64,000 nt of DNA from Podospora pseudocomata (lineage: Eukaryota > Ascomycota > Sordariomycetes > Sordariales > Podosporaceae), in assembly GCF_035222375.1 (NCBI RefSeq), contig NC_085888.1, forward strand, positions 2,666,001-2,730,000. The letters run 5' to 3'. The translations under genes and the position numbers were made by a program. The notes under the pieces are model-generated. The model was not told where the DNA came from and made no database searches. It saw only the letters and a list, made by a program, of their open reading frames with translations. This document shows, in pieces, positions 33,345-44,882 of the stretch (positions within the stretch are counted from its first letter, which is position 1; each line of letters begins with the position of its first letter).

Positions 33345-34783
33345 GGTCTGGTGCGAGACTCGGCACAGTGTAGTAACTGACTACTATGAGCCGAGAAAAG
33401 TAGGTAAGTGACTAGCGCCGGGATTTTCTGTTTGCCTCTTTCCTTTAAACAAATCGAGAGAAGAGAGTGGGATTTGTTTGGTATCTCGTTGAGAATCATA
33501 TAATCTTTTCTGGGAAACCATGTTGGCCTAAGGGTAACCATGTGCCATGGGGAAGTGCATATTGATGGAGTTCCCAAACCGGCGGGGACTTCTACAACGA
33601 TACCTTAGTCATGATGTCTATGTAATTATGTTACTCGAGTATATGTAGACTTTAGATAAGGTACCTATAGGCTGCTGGACCTTGTGAGTCCATCTCATGC
33701 TGAATCGAGAATTACCTTCAGTCAGAGCAACGTTATACGTCTGTGCGCGGCAAAACATATGACAGTACAGAAGGCACGGCGAATATGGGGCGCATAGCAT
33801 TTCGCTCACAAACGCGCCAGGTTTCCAGGTTTGAACCGCAAAAGGACCCCACTGCTTCATAGGTATCTATTGCACTTAGAATGAGCTAGTAAATCTAACA
33901 CGGTACCCTTTGCTGCAATAACCCGATAAAAAAGCACCAAACTCTAGGTACCTAGTAGAAATGCTATGACTGTTTCTTGTATATGTTACTGTCAGAAGCT
34001 CGTCAAGAATCGGTCCCCCTGTCTTCAAAGCTTGAGCCCCTCTCGACCTGGAAAACTGGCAAGAGGAAAATAATGCACCGCAACGACTGACAGATCTCTC
34101 GTATCAAAATGCTTTTTCTTGCAGTATTTAGCCTGATCAGACTATAGACTGTGTGCCTTCTTCCAAAGCATCAACTGTTACTCTAATGAATCATGATTGG
34201 ATGCTGCCAGGGGGTGGTGGAACACATGGTCCATGCCTTCGTCGTTTGCGTTGCTCGGACTACCAGCGCAGGGCTCCACTTCTCAGGGGGTTCCTTTTTG
34301 AAGATAGACGGTCAAAATTCTTGTTATGCAGCGAATCAGGACGACTGAGTGCTTCCATTGAGCAGTGCTGAGCCTATCAGATAGTCAGTTTAAGAATGCG
34401 GTGTAATGATTTGTTAGGTGGCTTGCCTGTTGCGTTACAGCGTCTGCCAATTGCTTTGAGGGTGTGTTTACATTAGAGTTTTCGTTGATATACGGTAGTT
34501 GTGGTGCAATTACTGTATTCTTGTGTTGCTTAAACTTTGATACGTGCACCACGGTGTTGGTGTTAACAGGTATGCGAGAGGTTGAAGGACAGTGAAGTGT
34601 TATGCGGTCAAGAATTGGAGGCTTTGCAAGAGTCGGGATGCTATAGCACTGTAACTTCATTTATCAGCTGTATCTATGTGTCTAAAAACTTGTTGGTACT
34701 ACCTTGTGTACTATTCGCGTAGTTATGATTGTTGTCCTGTGGTGGGTGATGTTCAAGAGGGCCGAGTGTGCTTTCTCAAAGGT
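33345..34783. other. Intergenic between pairs 1 and 2
   Basis: 3' flanks of two convergent genes. Short frames only; moderately AT-rich. Nothing else is seen. Confidence 0.5.
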
Positions 34784-35497
34784 TTAATCGAACCAAGTCG
34801 GGCAGACAATTTCTCTTCCATTCTTCTCTTTGTGAACGAACCTCTGGCGCTGCTCATCCCATGTCCAGAACTCATCTTCTGTTGGCATATTGGTTGCTAG
34901 CTCCTCGCTAACTGTGTTCCCGGCATCGGTGCGCTGGTCCAAGTGGTCCTCAGGGGCAAAAGTCTGCAAGGTGTCCGCTGTTGTAATATTGCATTGTTTG
35001 TCGAGATCCTTGGCAAGTGATGTAAATGCGGCCTCGGCTGCGGTATGTCCATCTCCATCTCTCAGTGTAGCTGTGATGGTGTTCGTCTGGTCCGTGGCAG
35101 ATCTTGACCTGATGCTATCGGTTGATCCGGGGTCCGAAAAAGCCAAAAGCAGTTTCGAAGGGTCAACCAAGTCCTCCCATGTTGTTCGGGGGATGGAATG
35201 GTTTGTTTGTTCGCTGGATCCGGCGTTGCAATTACCGCAGCGGTCCCAGGCCAGCAGTTCCTCTAGTGCATTGTTGTGGGCCAACTGTATCCCAGAGCCT
35301 GTGAGCAGAGGTTAGCCAGGAGAAGTGCAATGAGTTACATTGTAGAATGAAATCATCCTACAGCAATTGGGAGCATCATGTCGAAGCTTTGTCGAGTTGT
35401 ACTGCGATAAATCACCACCACCATATCCAAAAAGAGTTTCGACATGAAAGGAGCGAGAAGAGCGCTGTAGGTTCATACCTCCTAAGGAACAGAACAT
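34784..35497 (-). CDS. Pair 2, minus gene: W-x-W-D / CP-x-WFD tail protein
   Basis: Two exons, 35497-35362 and 35298-34784, encode 216 aa (209 if the ATG at 35476 is used). The 63-bp intron has a GTAGGA donor, a GCTAAC branch site and a CTCACAG acceptor. The protein has Cys-containing segments (DAPNCCSGIQL, WDRCGNCNAGS), an acidic disordered middle, and ends EFWTWDEQRQRFVHKEKNG then CPTWFD. Its last about 30 residues match those of the pair 1 minus gene at most positions, while the rest of the two proteins is unalignable by eye. This suggests a conserved C-terminal functional module on a fast-changing body. Head-to-head with the plus gene at 36699. Function unknown. Confidence 0.65.
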
Positions 35498-36698
35498 CCT
35501 AACCTTCTAGATAGAGGAAAAGGAGCTACCAGGCGTATCTGATAAACGAACGGAAGCTGGTGAGGTAGTTGAAGAGGTTGTATTGTTGACTTGAGACTAG
35601 CTTGACCTCAACGAAATGACTGTCGTGCAAAGAAAAAGAAAGCTAATGCCACGAGTTCTTCGAGGATGTAGCACCTTTATACATAGAAATCATGGAATAT
35701 TTTCGAAAATCTCGATCGCTTTCTTTGCCCTAAATCAGCATACGAAAGGGGGTGGTGCGTGTTTCGGTGAGGTGAACGCCTATTTCTGAGTAATGTTAAG
35801 AATCCTGCTAGAAATTACAAAGAACAGGTCGCTGATGGCATGCAAATAAGTCATAGAACCAGCATAAGCGACCGACTCCGACGCCATTGTTCCGGACAAG
35901 AAAACTGTGTTCTTCTGATTAGCGGGCAGGAACAGACCTGATCGACAACTGCTTCCAACCAACCCCCAAGAGGGTAAGGAGGTGCAGGCTGTGGCTTGAA
36001 CAGACATCAGTTGTCTGCCCGTCAAGAAAGCCTTCCTGTATGCCGTGGCATAAAAGGCGGATATGTTCGCCCTACATAGAAATTGGAAAAGCAGAAAGGT
36101 TGAATCCAGGCGGTAGACAGACCTAGGATCCCTATAAACTCCCCAGTCGGCTTATGGCGCAGCGAGACTTCCACTTGATACAGTGATGGTATGTGGCGAA
36201 AGCTCATTAATCGGCCAATCTTGTGGCTTTCACTTGGCCCTTGAGCTTTGCCAAGCAGGTGAAGGGTGCTATTACGAGAGAGCCTCCGGCTACACTGTGG
36301 CTCAGACGAGAAAAAAGTCTGTCACAAAATCTTCTACTAGATAGAGGCATCCAAATTCCAAAGTTGGCGGGCCAGGAGTCTTCCGGTGCCCAATCGAAAG
36401 CAAGTTTCTCCACCGTAACTTTTACAGAGAGGCTCCTCGTCAGTCTCCCGACATCTATCCCTGTTGTATCAGTCAGACAGTCGTACCGAAATGACAAGAT
36501 GAAAGACCATTTCGCGGGGAATAACAATGCCATGAACTTGTACAAAAATGAGGTTCACGCACTTCACTCCGAAGTGACGGCTTCACGAACCACCATATAT
36601 CGATCCCGCCTCTCTTCCTCTTCTCAGCGAGCAAGACCTCTCAAACTGCGGCAGTACAATCTCACAACATCTCTGCGACAGTGAGCTCGAGAAACAAA
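35498..36698. promoter_or_regulatory. Shared upstream region of pair 2
   Basis: 1.2 kb between divergent starts. An open frame at 36,223-36,684 (+) runs into the next gene's leader but has no family motif and is probably 5' UTR. Confidence 0.45.
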
Positions 36699-37649
36699 AT
36701 GGATTACCGACTTTCTGGACAATCAGAACAACATGACCCAGGCGAAGGCCCAAGCAACTGGAACACAACTCGCCCCCGTGCTCCGAGCATGCCTGCTGGG
36801 GCCCATGGCTCATACGTTGGCCAGAGTTTCAACACTGTCAACACACAATCCAGGGGTTTGCCTCAACTCACCCTCACTCCTGTCCCCGCGATTCATCCCG
36901 GTTACAATATCGGCACTCTCGCACCTGGCACCGACCTCACTATGCATCGGCAGCAAACATGGTGGGCCCCTGGCAGCTTCCCACCTTCTCCACCGGGAAA
37001 GGGCGCCACAGCGCTTACAGGCCCCAATTCTTCCAGTGTTACCCAACCCGCAGCAAGTGTGCCCAATGAACTCAAGGTTCAAGTCAAGGGGAAGTGGTTC
37101 GTTGCTCTTGTTTCTCCCGGACAGCATTCCATCATGGACTATGACTTCGCAAAATACTTTCTCGAGCTGGAAGGACTGCCCCTTCCGCCTAGGAAGCTGA
37201 AGGAGATCTCGACTTTGACGGATGGCTACACCTCAGGCCCGAAGGAATTCGCAGAGTTTACTATACACATACCTGAGCTAAACCTGGAAAGCTGGAAGAT
37301 GGCAGTTGCCCTTCTCCCTCGCACCGCAAGGAACAAACCAGCCCCGATACTCTTGGGCCAAAGATTCTTCGAGCGGATCGCCAAAGATCGCAACCAGATC
37401 AGCCACAGACCCGACGATATCCAGTTGCCACGGGAGGTCGCGTCAACCCCAGCGATCGATTCGACAAACCGCACCGCACCGCATGCCATACATCCTGCAA
37501 CAATAATTGGCGGACATGCTTCCACAGCGCTCAGAAGAAGAGCCTCTTGTGCAGGCGTCAACGACAACACTGTCAATCCGCGTGATTTATTTCATCATCC
37601 TCTGGGCAGCTATTTTGGTGGTGCGCCTCCCGAAGGTGGCTTTTCTTAG
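36699..37649 (+). CDS. Pair 2, plus gene: retropepsin-like fold protein
   Basis: Single exon, 316 aa from the ATG at 36699; the frame extends slightly upstream without another ATG. The N-terminal 120 residues are Pro/Ser-rich and disordered. Residues 127-156 read VQVKGKWFVALVSPGQHSIM then DYDFAKYFLE, the retropepsin active-site strand and following helix with SPG (139-141) where active enzymes have D-T/S-G. The core continues FAEFTIHIPELNLESWKMAV and closes with PILLGQRFFERI (216-227), the ILG-x-DF-type motif. The tail is Thr/Ala-rich. No signal peptide. Same orientation and layout as the plus genes of pairs 1, 3, 4 and 5. Probably a catalytically inactive member. Confidence 0.75.
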   Translation: MDYRLSGQSEQHDPGEGPSNWNTTRPRAPSMPAGAHGSYVGQSFNTVNTQSRGLPQLTLTPVPAIHPGYNIGTLAPGTDLTMHRQQTWWAPGSFPPSPPGKGATALTGPNSSSVTQPAASVPNELKVQVKGKWFVALVSPGQHSIMDYDFAKYFLELEGLPLPPRKLKEISTLTDGYTSGPKEFAEFTIHIPELNLESWKMAVALLPRTARNKPAPILLGQRFFERIAKDRNQISHRPDDIQLPREVASTPAIDSTNRTAPHAIHPATIIGGHASTALRRRASCAGVNDNTVNPRDLFHHPLGSYFGGAPPEGGFS

Positions 37650-40512
37650 CGGTAGGGTCACTGGTGCTGGCGCTAGCTAGGGCGTCAAAGGTCTAAAGCC
37701 GTGGACGGAGAACGGGTTTTCTTTTTGGCTTCTTTTTTTTTTCCCTAGCTTGCTTTTATCTGCTTTTCATGCACTCACCGAGAACCAAACTTGACAACAG
37801 TCTCGAAACGTCGGACAGGGCCTTGTGGTTTGGTATAGAATCCAAAGCGTACCAGCCTCCTGCTTTCTTTGGCTTGTTGTTTTTGTTGCTTTTGTTGCTA
37901 CCTACCCATATAGGTACTACATTATCATGTCTCGGTCATTTATCTGCGAGAACCGGGGCCAAACGAGATGTTAATGACTGAGTCTTGTCCCGGGCGATGA
38001 TTATCAACTATTTTTGGAGGGAAGTCCCATATGTATTTTCAGCGTTGATAGTTACCCATTTCATACAGCACTACCTCAAGTTCAGACCTACAGCTGATGG
38101 ATGGGCATGCCCAGACATACAACCGCCCCATCAACCACGAGTTCGACAAGGCCAACATATTCAATAAGTCGCATGACCAAGTGACAGCACATCATGGCGG
38201 TTGAAGTTTTGTGATCAATGCTGCTTACTAAGAACTTCGCAATCCAGTCCTGATATGGACAATCGTCTGACACCCTCACACTGTTGCTTTGGAGTTGAAG
38301 GTAATCGAATCTAACAATCTTATCTCTGGGGACAAATCTCGTTCCGTCCTGACTCAAATGCTCCTACCAGGAATACACTACTAACCACACCTTGGAGATT
38401 CACCGAAAACTTCCGTGGATGAAGATCTGCACTATTCCCACCCTACCTACCCTTAGTGTGGTTGTGCTCTCAGGTGCCGGGTGCAGTACCAGCGTCGGGT
38501 CATCCCCTTGACAAGCCTATTTCCTCTCGGGCAAAGCCAACCACGCCAACCTCTCCAGCTACAACTAAAGGTTCCAAGGTTTCGAGATTCCATGGAAACA
38601 GAATCGGGAAATGCGGTGCCGGCATTTTGTTGAGTACGAGCTCATCGGCTTTTGGCGATGAAAAGGTTGGGGGGACCTTGACAAGTAGGTACATGTACTT
38701 ACTGTTGACGCCGCCAAGATGTGGGCGACAACTGACGCACAGGAGATACCCAGCTAGATTGTTTAGCAGCCTGACAAAATGCGACCCCAATTATCCGCGC
38801 GTGTGCCTGTCTCAATCTGGGTGAGCATGAGAGGATACGCCATTCCACTAAACTTGCTAGATCCAAACTTTTTGCAGAGAGGGGAAGCTGGGAAAGCATC
38901 CCAGACTCAGACTCACTTCTCCGGTTTTACTTCGCATGTCAAAGCCGCTATGACGGCAGTCAGCCGGTGTCCAGCCATCCAGATCACCGGGCCCCAACCG
39001 GGCAACTCCCGCGCTGTGGAAATTTCTTTCTTAGGTACACCTCTGCCACGGTTATTTATGTTAGCGTGACAGGGGTCTTTTGGTGGAATTTGCCCTGGCC
39101 GCACTAACGTCTATTTCCCCTGCGGAGATGTACTCTTCCCGCTCTGCCCATATCCGTGGTTCCGTGGTGGCTACCGGCTCGAGAGTCCTCGTCAGCTGAG
39201 GATCTGACCCGCCGAGACTGAGGGACCGACCGCTCTGATCAGATGCCGCTTCTTAATCAGAACAAAGACATTCACCATGTTTCACATCTGGCTATAAACA
39301 CGAGGTCCTGATAAAGGAACAACTGCAGAACCCGGACTAGACATCTGCGCGCTCAGACCCCCACGACAGCCACGATCGCCCTGGCGGATCAGCTCCAAGA
39401 AACATCACGCTAGCAACGGGACTGCGGGTTATTCAACGGGCGATATAGGGCCAGCTGTGGTTCTTCAAGAAAAGCAAAGAACGCTCAAGAATTCATCACC
39501 GTTAGACGCCTTGTTTGTGGTGGAGACGGGCTCTGTCTCACCTTCTTTTGACCACCAACAGACATGTGGTGGGTTGGTCTAGCAGAGAAAAGGGAAAAAA
39601 CTGTCAGCTGATTCGAGAAAAAAACATCTTTGGTGTCCAACAGGGCTTGCTATGCTGGGCGAGAGTATGTACTTGGCTCCGAACGGTGGTGGCTTCCAGA
39701 TTCGCGCAATTACTTGCATGAGATGATATCCGAACAGGGGGTTTGACGCAAGAGCGCCCGATGACGAAGTAACTAGATCGGCTTTCCTGCTCCCTAGCCG
39801 GACGCACTCAGCTGTCAGAGTCTAATCGCATCCCCTTGCCCTGGTGGCTGTCCGTTGACAAGATAGGTATCTATACCACCAGAAGCCTCAGGTTTTGACT
39901 ACCCAAGTGACTTACTTATCGCATCCAGTCCACAAAGACCTTTCTATGAAGTTTCTCAACAATTTTGAAAGCTCCCCTGCTTCCTGCTCCAGTCGTCCAT
40001 GGCAACAGGCATACTGGCCAGATAATAAGATACCAACAAACCGTCAATCAGCCAGGTAGGCGTCTTGAAACCCGCCACTTGGAATTCTTCACCGCCAATC
40101 TCTCATTTGAGCCGCGTATAAATCCGGGTCATCGAGTTCGCGGCCCACGCACCAGGCGCGCGGACGCCTCGCTCGTTTCAAACATTAGTATGCATTACCG
40201 AGACGCAAGTAACATTATCATTTGGAACTAAAAGAGTCATGGATTTCCGGAACGGAGAGACGAGCGGCAAACAAGTGATTGACAACATCGTTTTTAGCCC
40301 CCTCTGTTTATTTTGGGACAGGTGAATCCGGAGACGTCTCCGGATCCACAAAATTGAGATTAGACACGTCTCCGGATGATACGGGGAAGACAGTTGAAGG
40401 AAGCAAGAGCTAAGCCAAATAAAAACGGAGCAAAAAGCCAACCCAACAGACACACAGCTTGTCGAATCCGATATTATTAGAGAGACAACTCCTCTCACAG
40501 CCAACACCTTTT
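37650..40512. other. Intergenic between pairs 2 and 3
   Basis: 2.9 kb with scattered frames below 125 codons on both strands and no recognisable motif. No repeat family or RNA gene is evident. Confidence 0.5.
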
Positions 40513-41262
40513 TCAGATAAACGACTCCTCGACTGGAGCCCAAATCCTTGCACCAGGTTCTCCTGATGTCTTATCCTCTCTCCAATGGCGCTCCACTTCA
40601 CGATCCCACTGCCACTCGCCTAGTTTCCTACGCTTGTCATGTTGTCCGGTGCTGTTGGCGCTGGCGAAGGGTGCGAGAAAAGAGATGAAGACCTTTGGGT
40701 CACCAGTGGCGATATATTCGTCGATAAGTTTGCGCTTTTTTGCTGCTTCCTCTTCGAGAAGGGCTTGCTTCCTCTGACGGATCGTGCTTAGGTCCTTGGA
40801 ATTGGTACCGTTAGCAGCCGGAGTAGATGGTTTCACCGTCTTTGTGACAGGAACCTTTGTGTGTTGATGGGCGAGTTTGTTTCGAGCGGTAGTCGATCGT
40901 GTTTGGGACCTACTGACTGCTGCTTCAACGGCCCCTTTGCCCCTTTTCGGCACTCTCTTATGGTCCCTCCGTGGTCTTGTCCGGTAGGGATGCTTGCTTT
41001 TGGTGCCCAGTTCCGCTGGTTCCGATTGCGATAGGGCGTCTATATGCGTGGGGGGTTGAGCGCTGACCGAGTGAGATTCCGCGGTTAGATGGTTGCCTTG
41101 TTTTTCGCCACTCGAGTCGCTATCCGACCGTGCTCCTGGCTGGCGTGAGTTCGCATGTCTCATGGCGCCGTGTGCCGGATCTGCTGGAGGTGCGCAAACA
41201 ATGGGTCCCCCAATGGCAACGATATGAGGCGAATTAAGCAAAGGTTCCCTTTCCTGGGTCAA
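40513..41262 (-). CDS. Pair 3, minus gene: TGD-helix and W-x-W-D tail protein, 5' end unresolved
   Basis: 249 codons are open from 41262 but the first ATG is at 41163; frame and composition continue upstream, so an N-terminal exon is probably missing. A basic, disordered middle (RPRRDHKRVPKRGKG) leads to a helical segment ending KRKLIDEYIATGDPKVFISF then LAPFA. The protein closes with GEWQWDREVERHWREDKTSG and ARIWAPVEESFI. The TGD motif recurs in the minus genes of pairs 4 and 5. The W-x-W-D...W-A-P end echoes the W-x-W-D...CP-x-W ends of pairs 1 and 2, so this protein links the two module types. The region just upstream reads QFFQKGGKL, similar to the end of a retropepsin-like core, which may lie on the unseen exon. 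Function unknown. Confidence 0.6.
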   Translation of the reverse strand: MTQEREPLLNSPHIVAIGGPIVCAPPADPAHGAMRHANSRQPGARSDSDSSGEKQGNHLTAESHSVSAQPPTHIDALSQSEPAELGTKSKHPYRTRPRRDHKRVPKRGKGAVEAAVSRSQTRSTTARNKLAHQHTKVPVTKTVKPSTPAANGTNSKDLSTIRQRKQALLEEEAAKKRKLIDEYIATGDPKVFISFLAPFASANSTGQHDKRRKLGEWQWDREVERHWREDKTSGEPGARIWAPVEESFI

Positions 41263-43592
41263 TTTGCCTCCCTTTTGAAAGAACTGGGAGCGGAACCGGG
41301 TGTAGCAACACTACCCGGGACGGCCGACAATATAAGAGCAGGACGACCGCTCCGATATAAGGAAAACTAGAAAATATCTGTGCAGTTTTGCGGCCGTCTA
41401 GGGAGTTTCAGATATGCCTGGCTTTATGAGATGAACCAATCGAGCGACTTGTAGTAAGAGTGATGCGAAGATGCAGATTGCGGCTGGGTGGAGCCTCGTC
41501 GAGACCCTTTGGTCTTCAAAGAAACATTGAACTGGCCGGACGAGAAAAGTGTTGATGAAGCCCAACTTAACCGTCTTGATTAGCTTTGTTTACAAGAGCA
41601 CCACGCGAAACTCACCTTGGTTCACGGCTCTTCAGCCGTAAGTATCCGAATTGGTTGAACAACGGTTGTAGGGCAATGAGGAGGGTTTGACCTCTTGATC
41701 ACCATGATAATAGTTTCTACGCCGAGGCATTGCGAACGACCAAGGTGGGAACTGAGTCGGAAGCGACCATGAGCGCGACGCAGTTGTGCCGAAATGCCCT
41801 CTTCCCCGCAGTTGAATGTGGCCGGCCCTATACGAAACAATAAATCAGCCCCCATTGCTTGAGATGGTGGGCAAGCGGGGTATCAGCGGTGGTTTACCTG
41901 CTCCCGGTCACTCTTTTGATGATCGTTGCCCAGCGCTGAACTAACTACACGGAGTAGGTAGCAGCCAACATCTCAGCTCCAGCAGAGCCGGGCGTAGGTG
42001 AGAACAACAAAAAGGAGTGAGGTCGTGCTTGCCACAAAAGGCTGCTCAAGTCAATCCCGCATGGTGACCAGGTGCCCCAGCCCGCCTTAGCTGCCCCGTT
42101 AATTAACCCTCAAAAGGTGGGTTGTGCCACAATGTTGCGGACGGGCGGGAGGGAAGGCGGTGTTTTTGGGGCAGCAAGCGCTAGCCACCTTACCTCGTAG
42201 ATGGGGAGCGGGCAAAGAAACTTTCCATCTTCATCCACATGTTCCTCCTCTCTCGCCTCTTTGCGGTATCAACAACAAGATGGTCACCAAGGATCCTCCA
42301 ATAATGGGCCACGTCATCTTACCAATATACATTGAATTGGAATTCCCACCAGACACTGGCCGACGGTGAAGAGATGCTGCCATCGCCTGAGCTGGTTGGG
42401 CAACTCACCCCATATCCGCCCGTCTTGGAGTGGGCATACCCCTCATGCCTGGATTGCCAACACACACCTCTTGGTTACACTTCCCGTCAGTCTTCCTGTT
42501 CATACCAAAAAGCTTGGTACATAGTGGAGACAATTCCCTCACGGTGACCAATACTATTGCTTTGTCGGTGAGTATCAGTGGTGGAAGCATGCCGTCGCTG
42601 ACCAGAACAGGGGTATACCGATGCCGCCAGCCTCGAATAACCTCAACATAGCCTCGCCCCTGGCAATGGACGACCCAGTTTGCCCGTGGGAAAACCTCGC
42701 CTGCAACAGTTTCCCCCCGTCCTTCTGATCCACCTTTGAAGAACGGAATCTTACCCAGCCGAAGCACTCAGGTAAATGAGGGTTTGTTATGGGACTCTGT
42801 GTCCCCCCTGGATTTGGTCTGGCCCCTTTGATCCCCCCATCCCCCATCTTTATCATCCCTGCCTATTCAGCTTTCGCCTGAGCCTGTTGCTGTCGCCGCT
42901 GTGTGAGGCATCATAGCGGCACCTCCCTTCTTGACGCCCTTCATTCTTCTTCCTGCTCTCCTTCCCACTCTTTATCGACACTCCGCGTGCTCAGCGTTAT
43001 TGCACCGACTCATTGCTTCTTCGTGCGTCCTTCCACCAGTTTGGAATATCCATAGCTTTCGCCAACATCCATTCGAAATTCCCCTGGGATCCCCGCAACC
43101 ACACTGCCCTCTTGTCCACATACTTGCCGCGCTGTGCAGCGGTTGTGTGGCATTGTTTTCCCATTGCCACTTTGGGAACTTGGAAAAGAAATTCCCACTC
43201 AGCAGTGCTCAACCAAGGTAGGCACCGCAAAGGACGGAAGCTCAAAAAAGGAAGACACTCACGAAATCCGAGCTCTGGTTCTCACCTTCTTCTTGGACAC
43301 CTACCTTAACTTATTAAGAGTGAAGTCCTTCTTGACTCAATCCATCGCCATCACCGGTAAGACTTCCCGCGAGCCGTTGTAAGAGCTTTCAGCTGATCAG
43401 AATACAGAAACCACATCCAAACAACCCGGCTTGGAGAACCCAATCCCAACTAGGAGTATCAGCTTCCGTTGTTCTCCCAGTGACGGACTGTCGTCGCCTA
43501 TTTTGATCCCTAGCCAAAAGCACAACCATCAGTTTGCGCAGCCTTCAACATCCCCATCCTCTCCACCTCGCAACACGCACCGCTCAAGAGCC
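41263..43592. promoter_or_regulatory. Upstream region of pair 3
   Basis: 2.3 kb between the divergent genes. It may conceal a 5' exon of the minus gene. A minus-strand frame with a strong GTAAGA donor at about 42,755 (after PECFGW) was noted but could not be linked to either gene. Confidence 0.4.
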
Positions 43593-44882
43593 ATGCCCGC
43601 TCACCATGTGTCTCGAAACAAAAACGGTCTGGCCATGGTCAGGGAAGCCCAGAACCCACAAACGACCACCAGTGTCCCGACAGACTCGAGGTTGCCCATT
43701 CCTCCTGGTGCTGCTGAGCGACCGGTAAGAAAACGGCGTCGCTCTTCAGGCTTAAGCGCCGTGCAGCCAGAGAATGCTTCCAGGGCAATCAACCTCCACG
43801 AGGCACCTCCCATCGAAACACGACCGAGAGTTGAGACGTTTGTGCCAATTTCGTCAGAAATAAACTCTGAAAGACACGTTTCTAGAGGCAGTTGGAGTCG
43901 GCGGAGGCTCCTTCAGGAGGTCAGAGAGGCGGTCTCATTTTTGTCAGCATCAGGAGAAAAGTTCGCAATCGGCGTGATAGTCAGGAGAGATCTTCAGCAA
44001 TCCTTTGTATCTGAGTCGGCTGTTAGCTTCTTGGGGTTTAGACCAATGAACCTACCTGTACCACGGCGTCCCTTGCTCAGCATTTCATCGGGGCAAATCC
44101 GACCAGAACGATATGTTCGAGCCGTCGTCGAGCAAGTCGAGATTAGCAATGGCGGTCGGGTGAGATTACAAACAGGTGATATGCTGGTGGTCGACGACCG
44201 ACAATTCCCTCCTGGTGTTCATGCTATTCTGTGTGGGAACTTTTTCCAACGAGACGAGGCAGGGCATTCTTCCTCAATTGCCGCCAACCAGAGTACTTAC
44301 TCACAACGACAACCACATCGGACTTCATACCAGAAGTCGGCTCAATCGAGCACAGCGAGAAGCGAGTTCACGAGTGACTCGAGTCTCTTTACGATGCCAA
44401 CATTAATAAACAACTTGGTCTTTGATGATGATGCGGGTAAGTGGTTTTTTTCTTCTTCTGCCGAAATGGGTTGGGGTCTGGGTCAGGGGACTTATAAAGG
44501 GCAATTGCGGTTCGGTGCTCGGTCCGCACCACTGCGTCCTTTAAGGCCCGGCCCGACGATCTACACCCGACAAGTTTCAGATGGCGTAAAGCCTGGTTCT
44601 AACATACATCGACCAGGAATCCCACCCTGCTATGCACCATACAACGGCCACCACCAGCAAACTGGGATCCCAACATTGATCCATCCCAACGCAGGCCAAG
44701 GTTACATGACAGCTGCAATCCCGCCTCTAAATACTGGTCAATTTATGCAACCACCATGGAATCAGAACATGGTCATGGACAACTTTCCGCCATTGGGTAA
44801 CCAAAATTTCAAGATGCCAGGTCCAGCACCCCCCCCCAACGGGGCATACGGCCCTGATGGGGGTCAGCATGGCCAGCATTGA
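43593..44882 (+). CDS. Pair 3, plus gene: retropepsin-like fold protein
   Basis: Single exon, 429 aa from the ATG at 43593; the frame is open from 43431 without an earlier ATG. A disordered basic N-terminus (RPVRKRRRSSG, a possible nuclear localisation signal) precedes the core. Residues 124-149 read FAIGVIVRRDLQQSFVSESA then VSFLGF, matching the retropepsin active-site strand and S-F-V-S helix start, with RRD (131-133) in place of the catalytic triplet. The distal motif is HAILCGNFFQRDE (210-222). Then come a segment FDDDAGKWFFSSSAEMGWGL and a Pro/Gly/Asn-rich tail ending in GQHGQH. A GTAAGT inside codons near 44,435 was considered as a donor but no in-frame acceptor follows. Probably not an active protease. 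Confidence 0.72.
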   Translation: MPAHHVSRNKNGLAMVREAQNPQTTTSVPTDSRLPIPPGAAERPVRKRRRSSGLSAVQPENASRAINLHEAPPIETRPRVETFVPISSEINSERHVSRGSWSRRRLLQEVREAVSFLSASGEKFAIGVIVRRDLQQSFVSESAVSFLGFRPMNLPVPRRPLLSISSGQIRPERYVRAVVEQVEISNGGRVRLQTGDMLVVDDRQFPPGVHAILCGNFFQRDEAGHSSSIAANQSTYSQRQPHRTSYQKSAQSSTARSEFTSDSSLFTMPTLINNLVFDDDAGKWFFSSSAEMGWGLGQGTYKGQLRFGARSAPLRPLRPGPTIYTRQVSDGVKPGSNIHRPGIPPCYAPYNGHHQQTGIPTLIHPNAGQGYMTAAIPPLNTGQFMQPPWNQNMVMDNFPPLGNQNFKMPGPAPPPNGAYGPDGGQHGQH

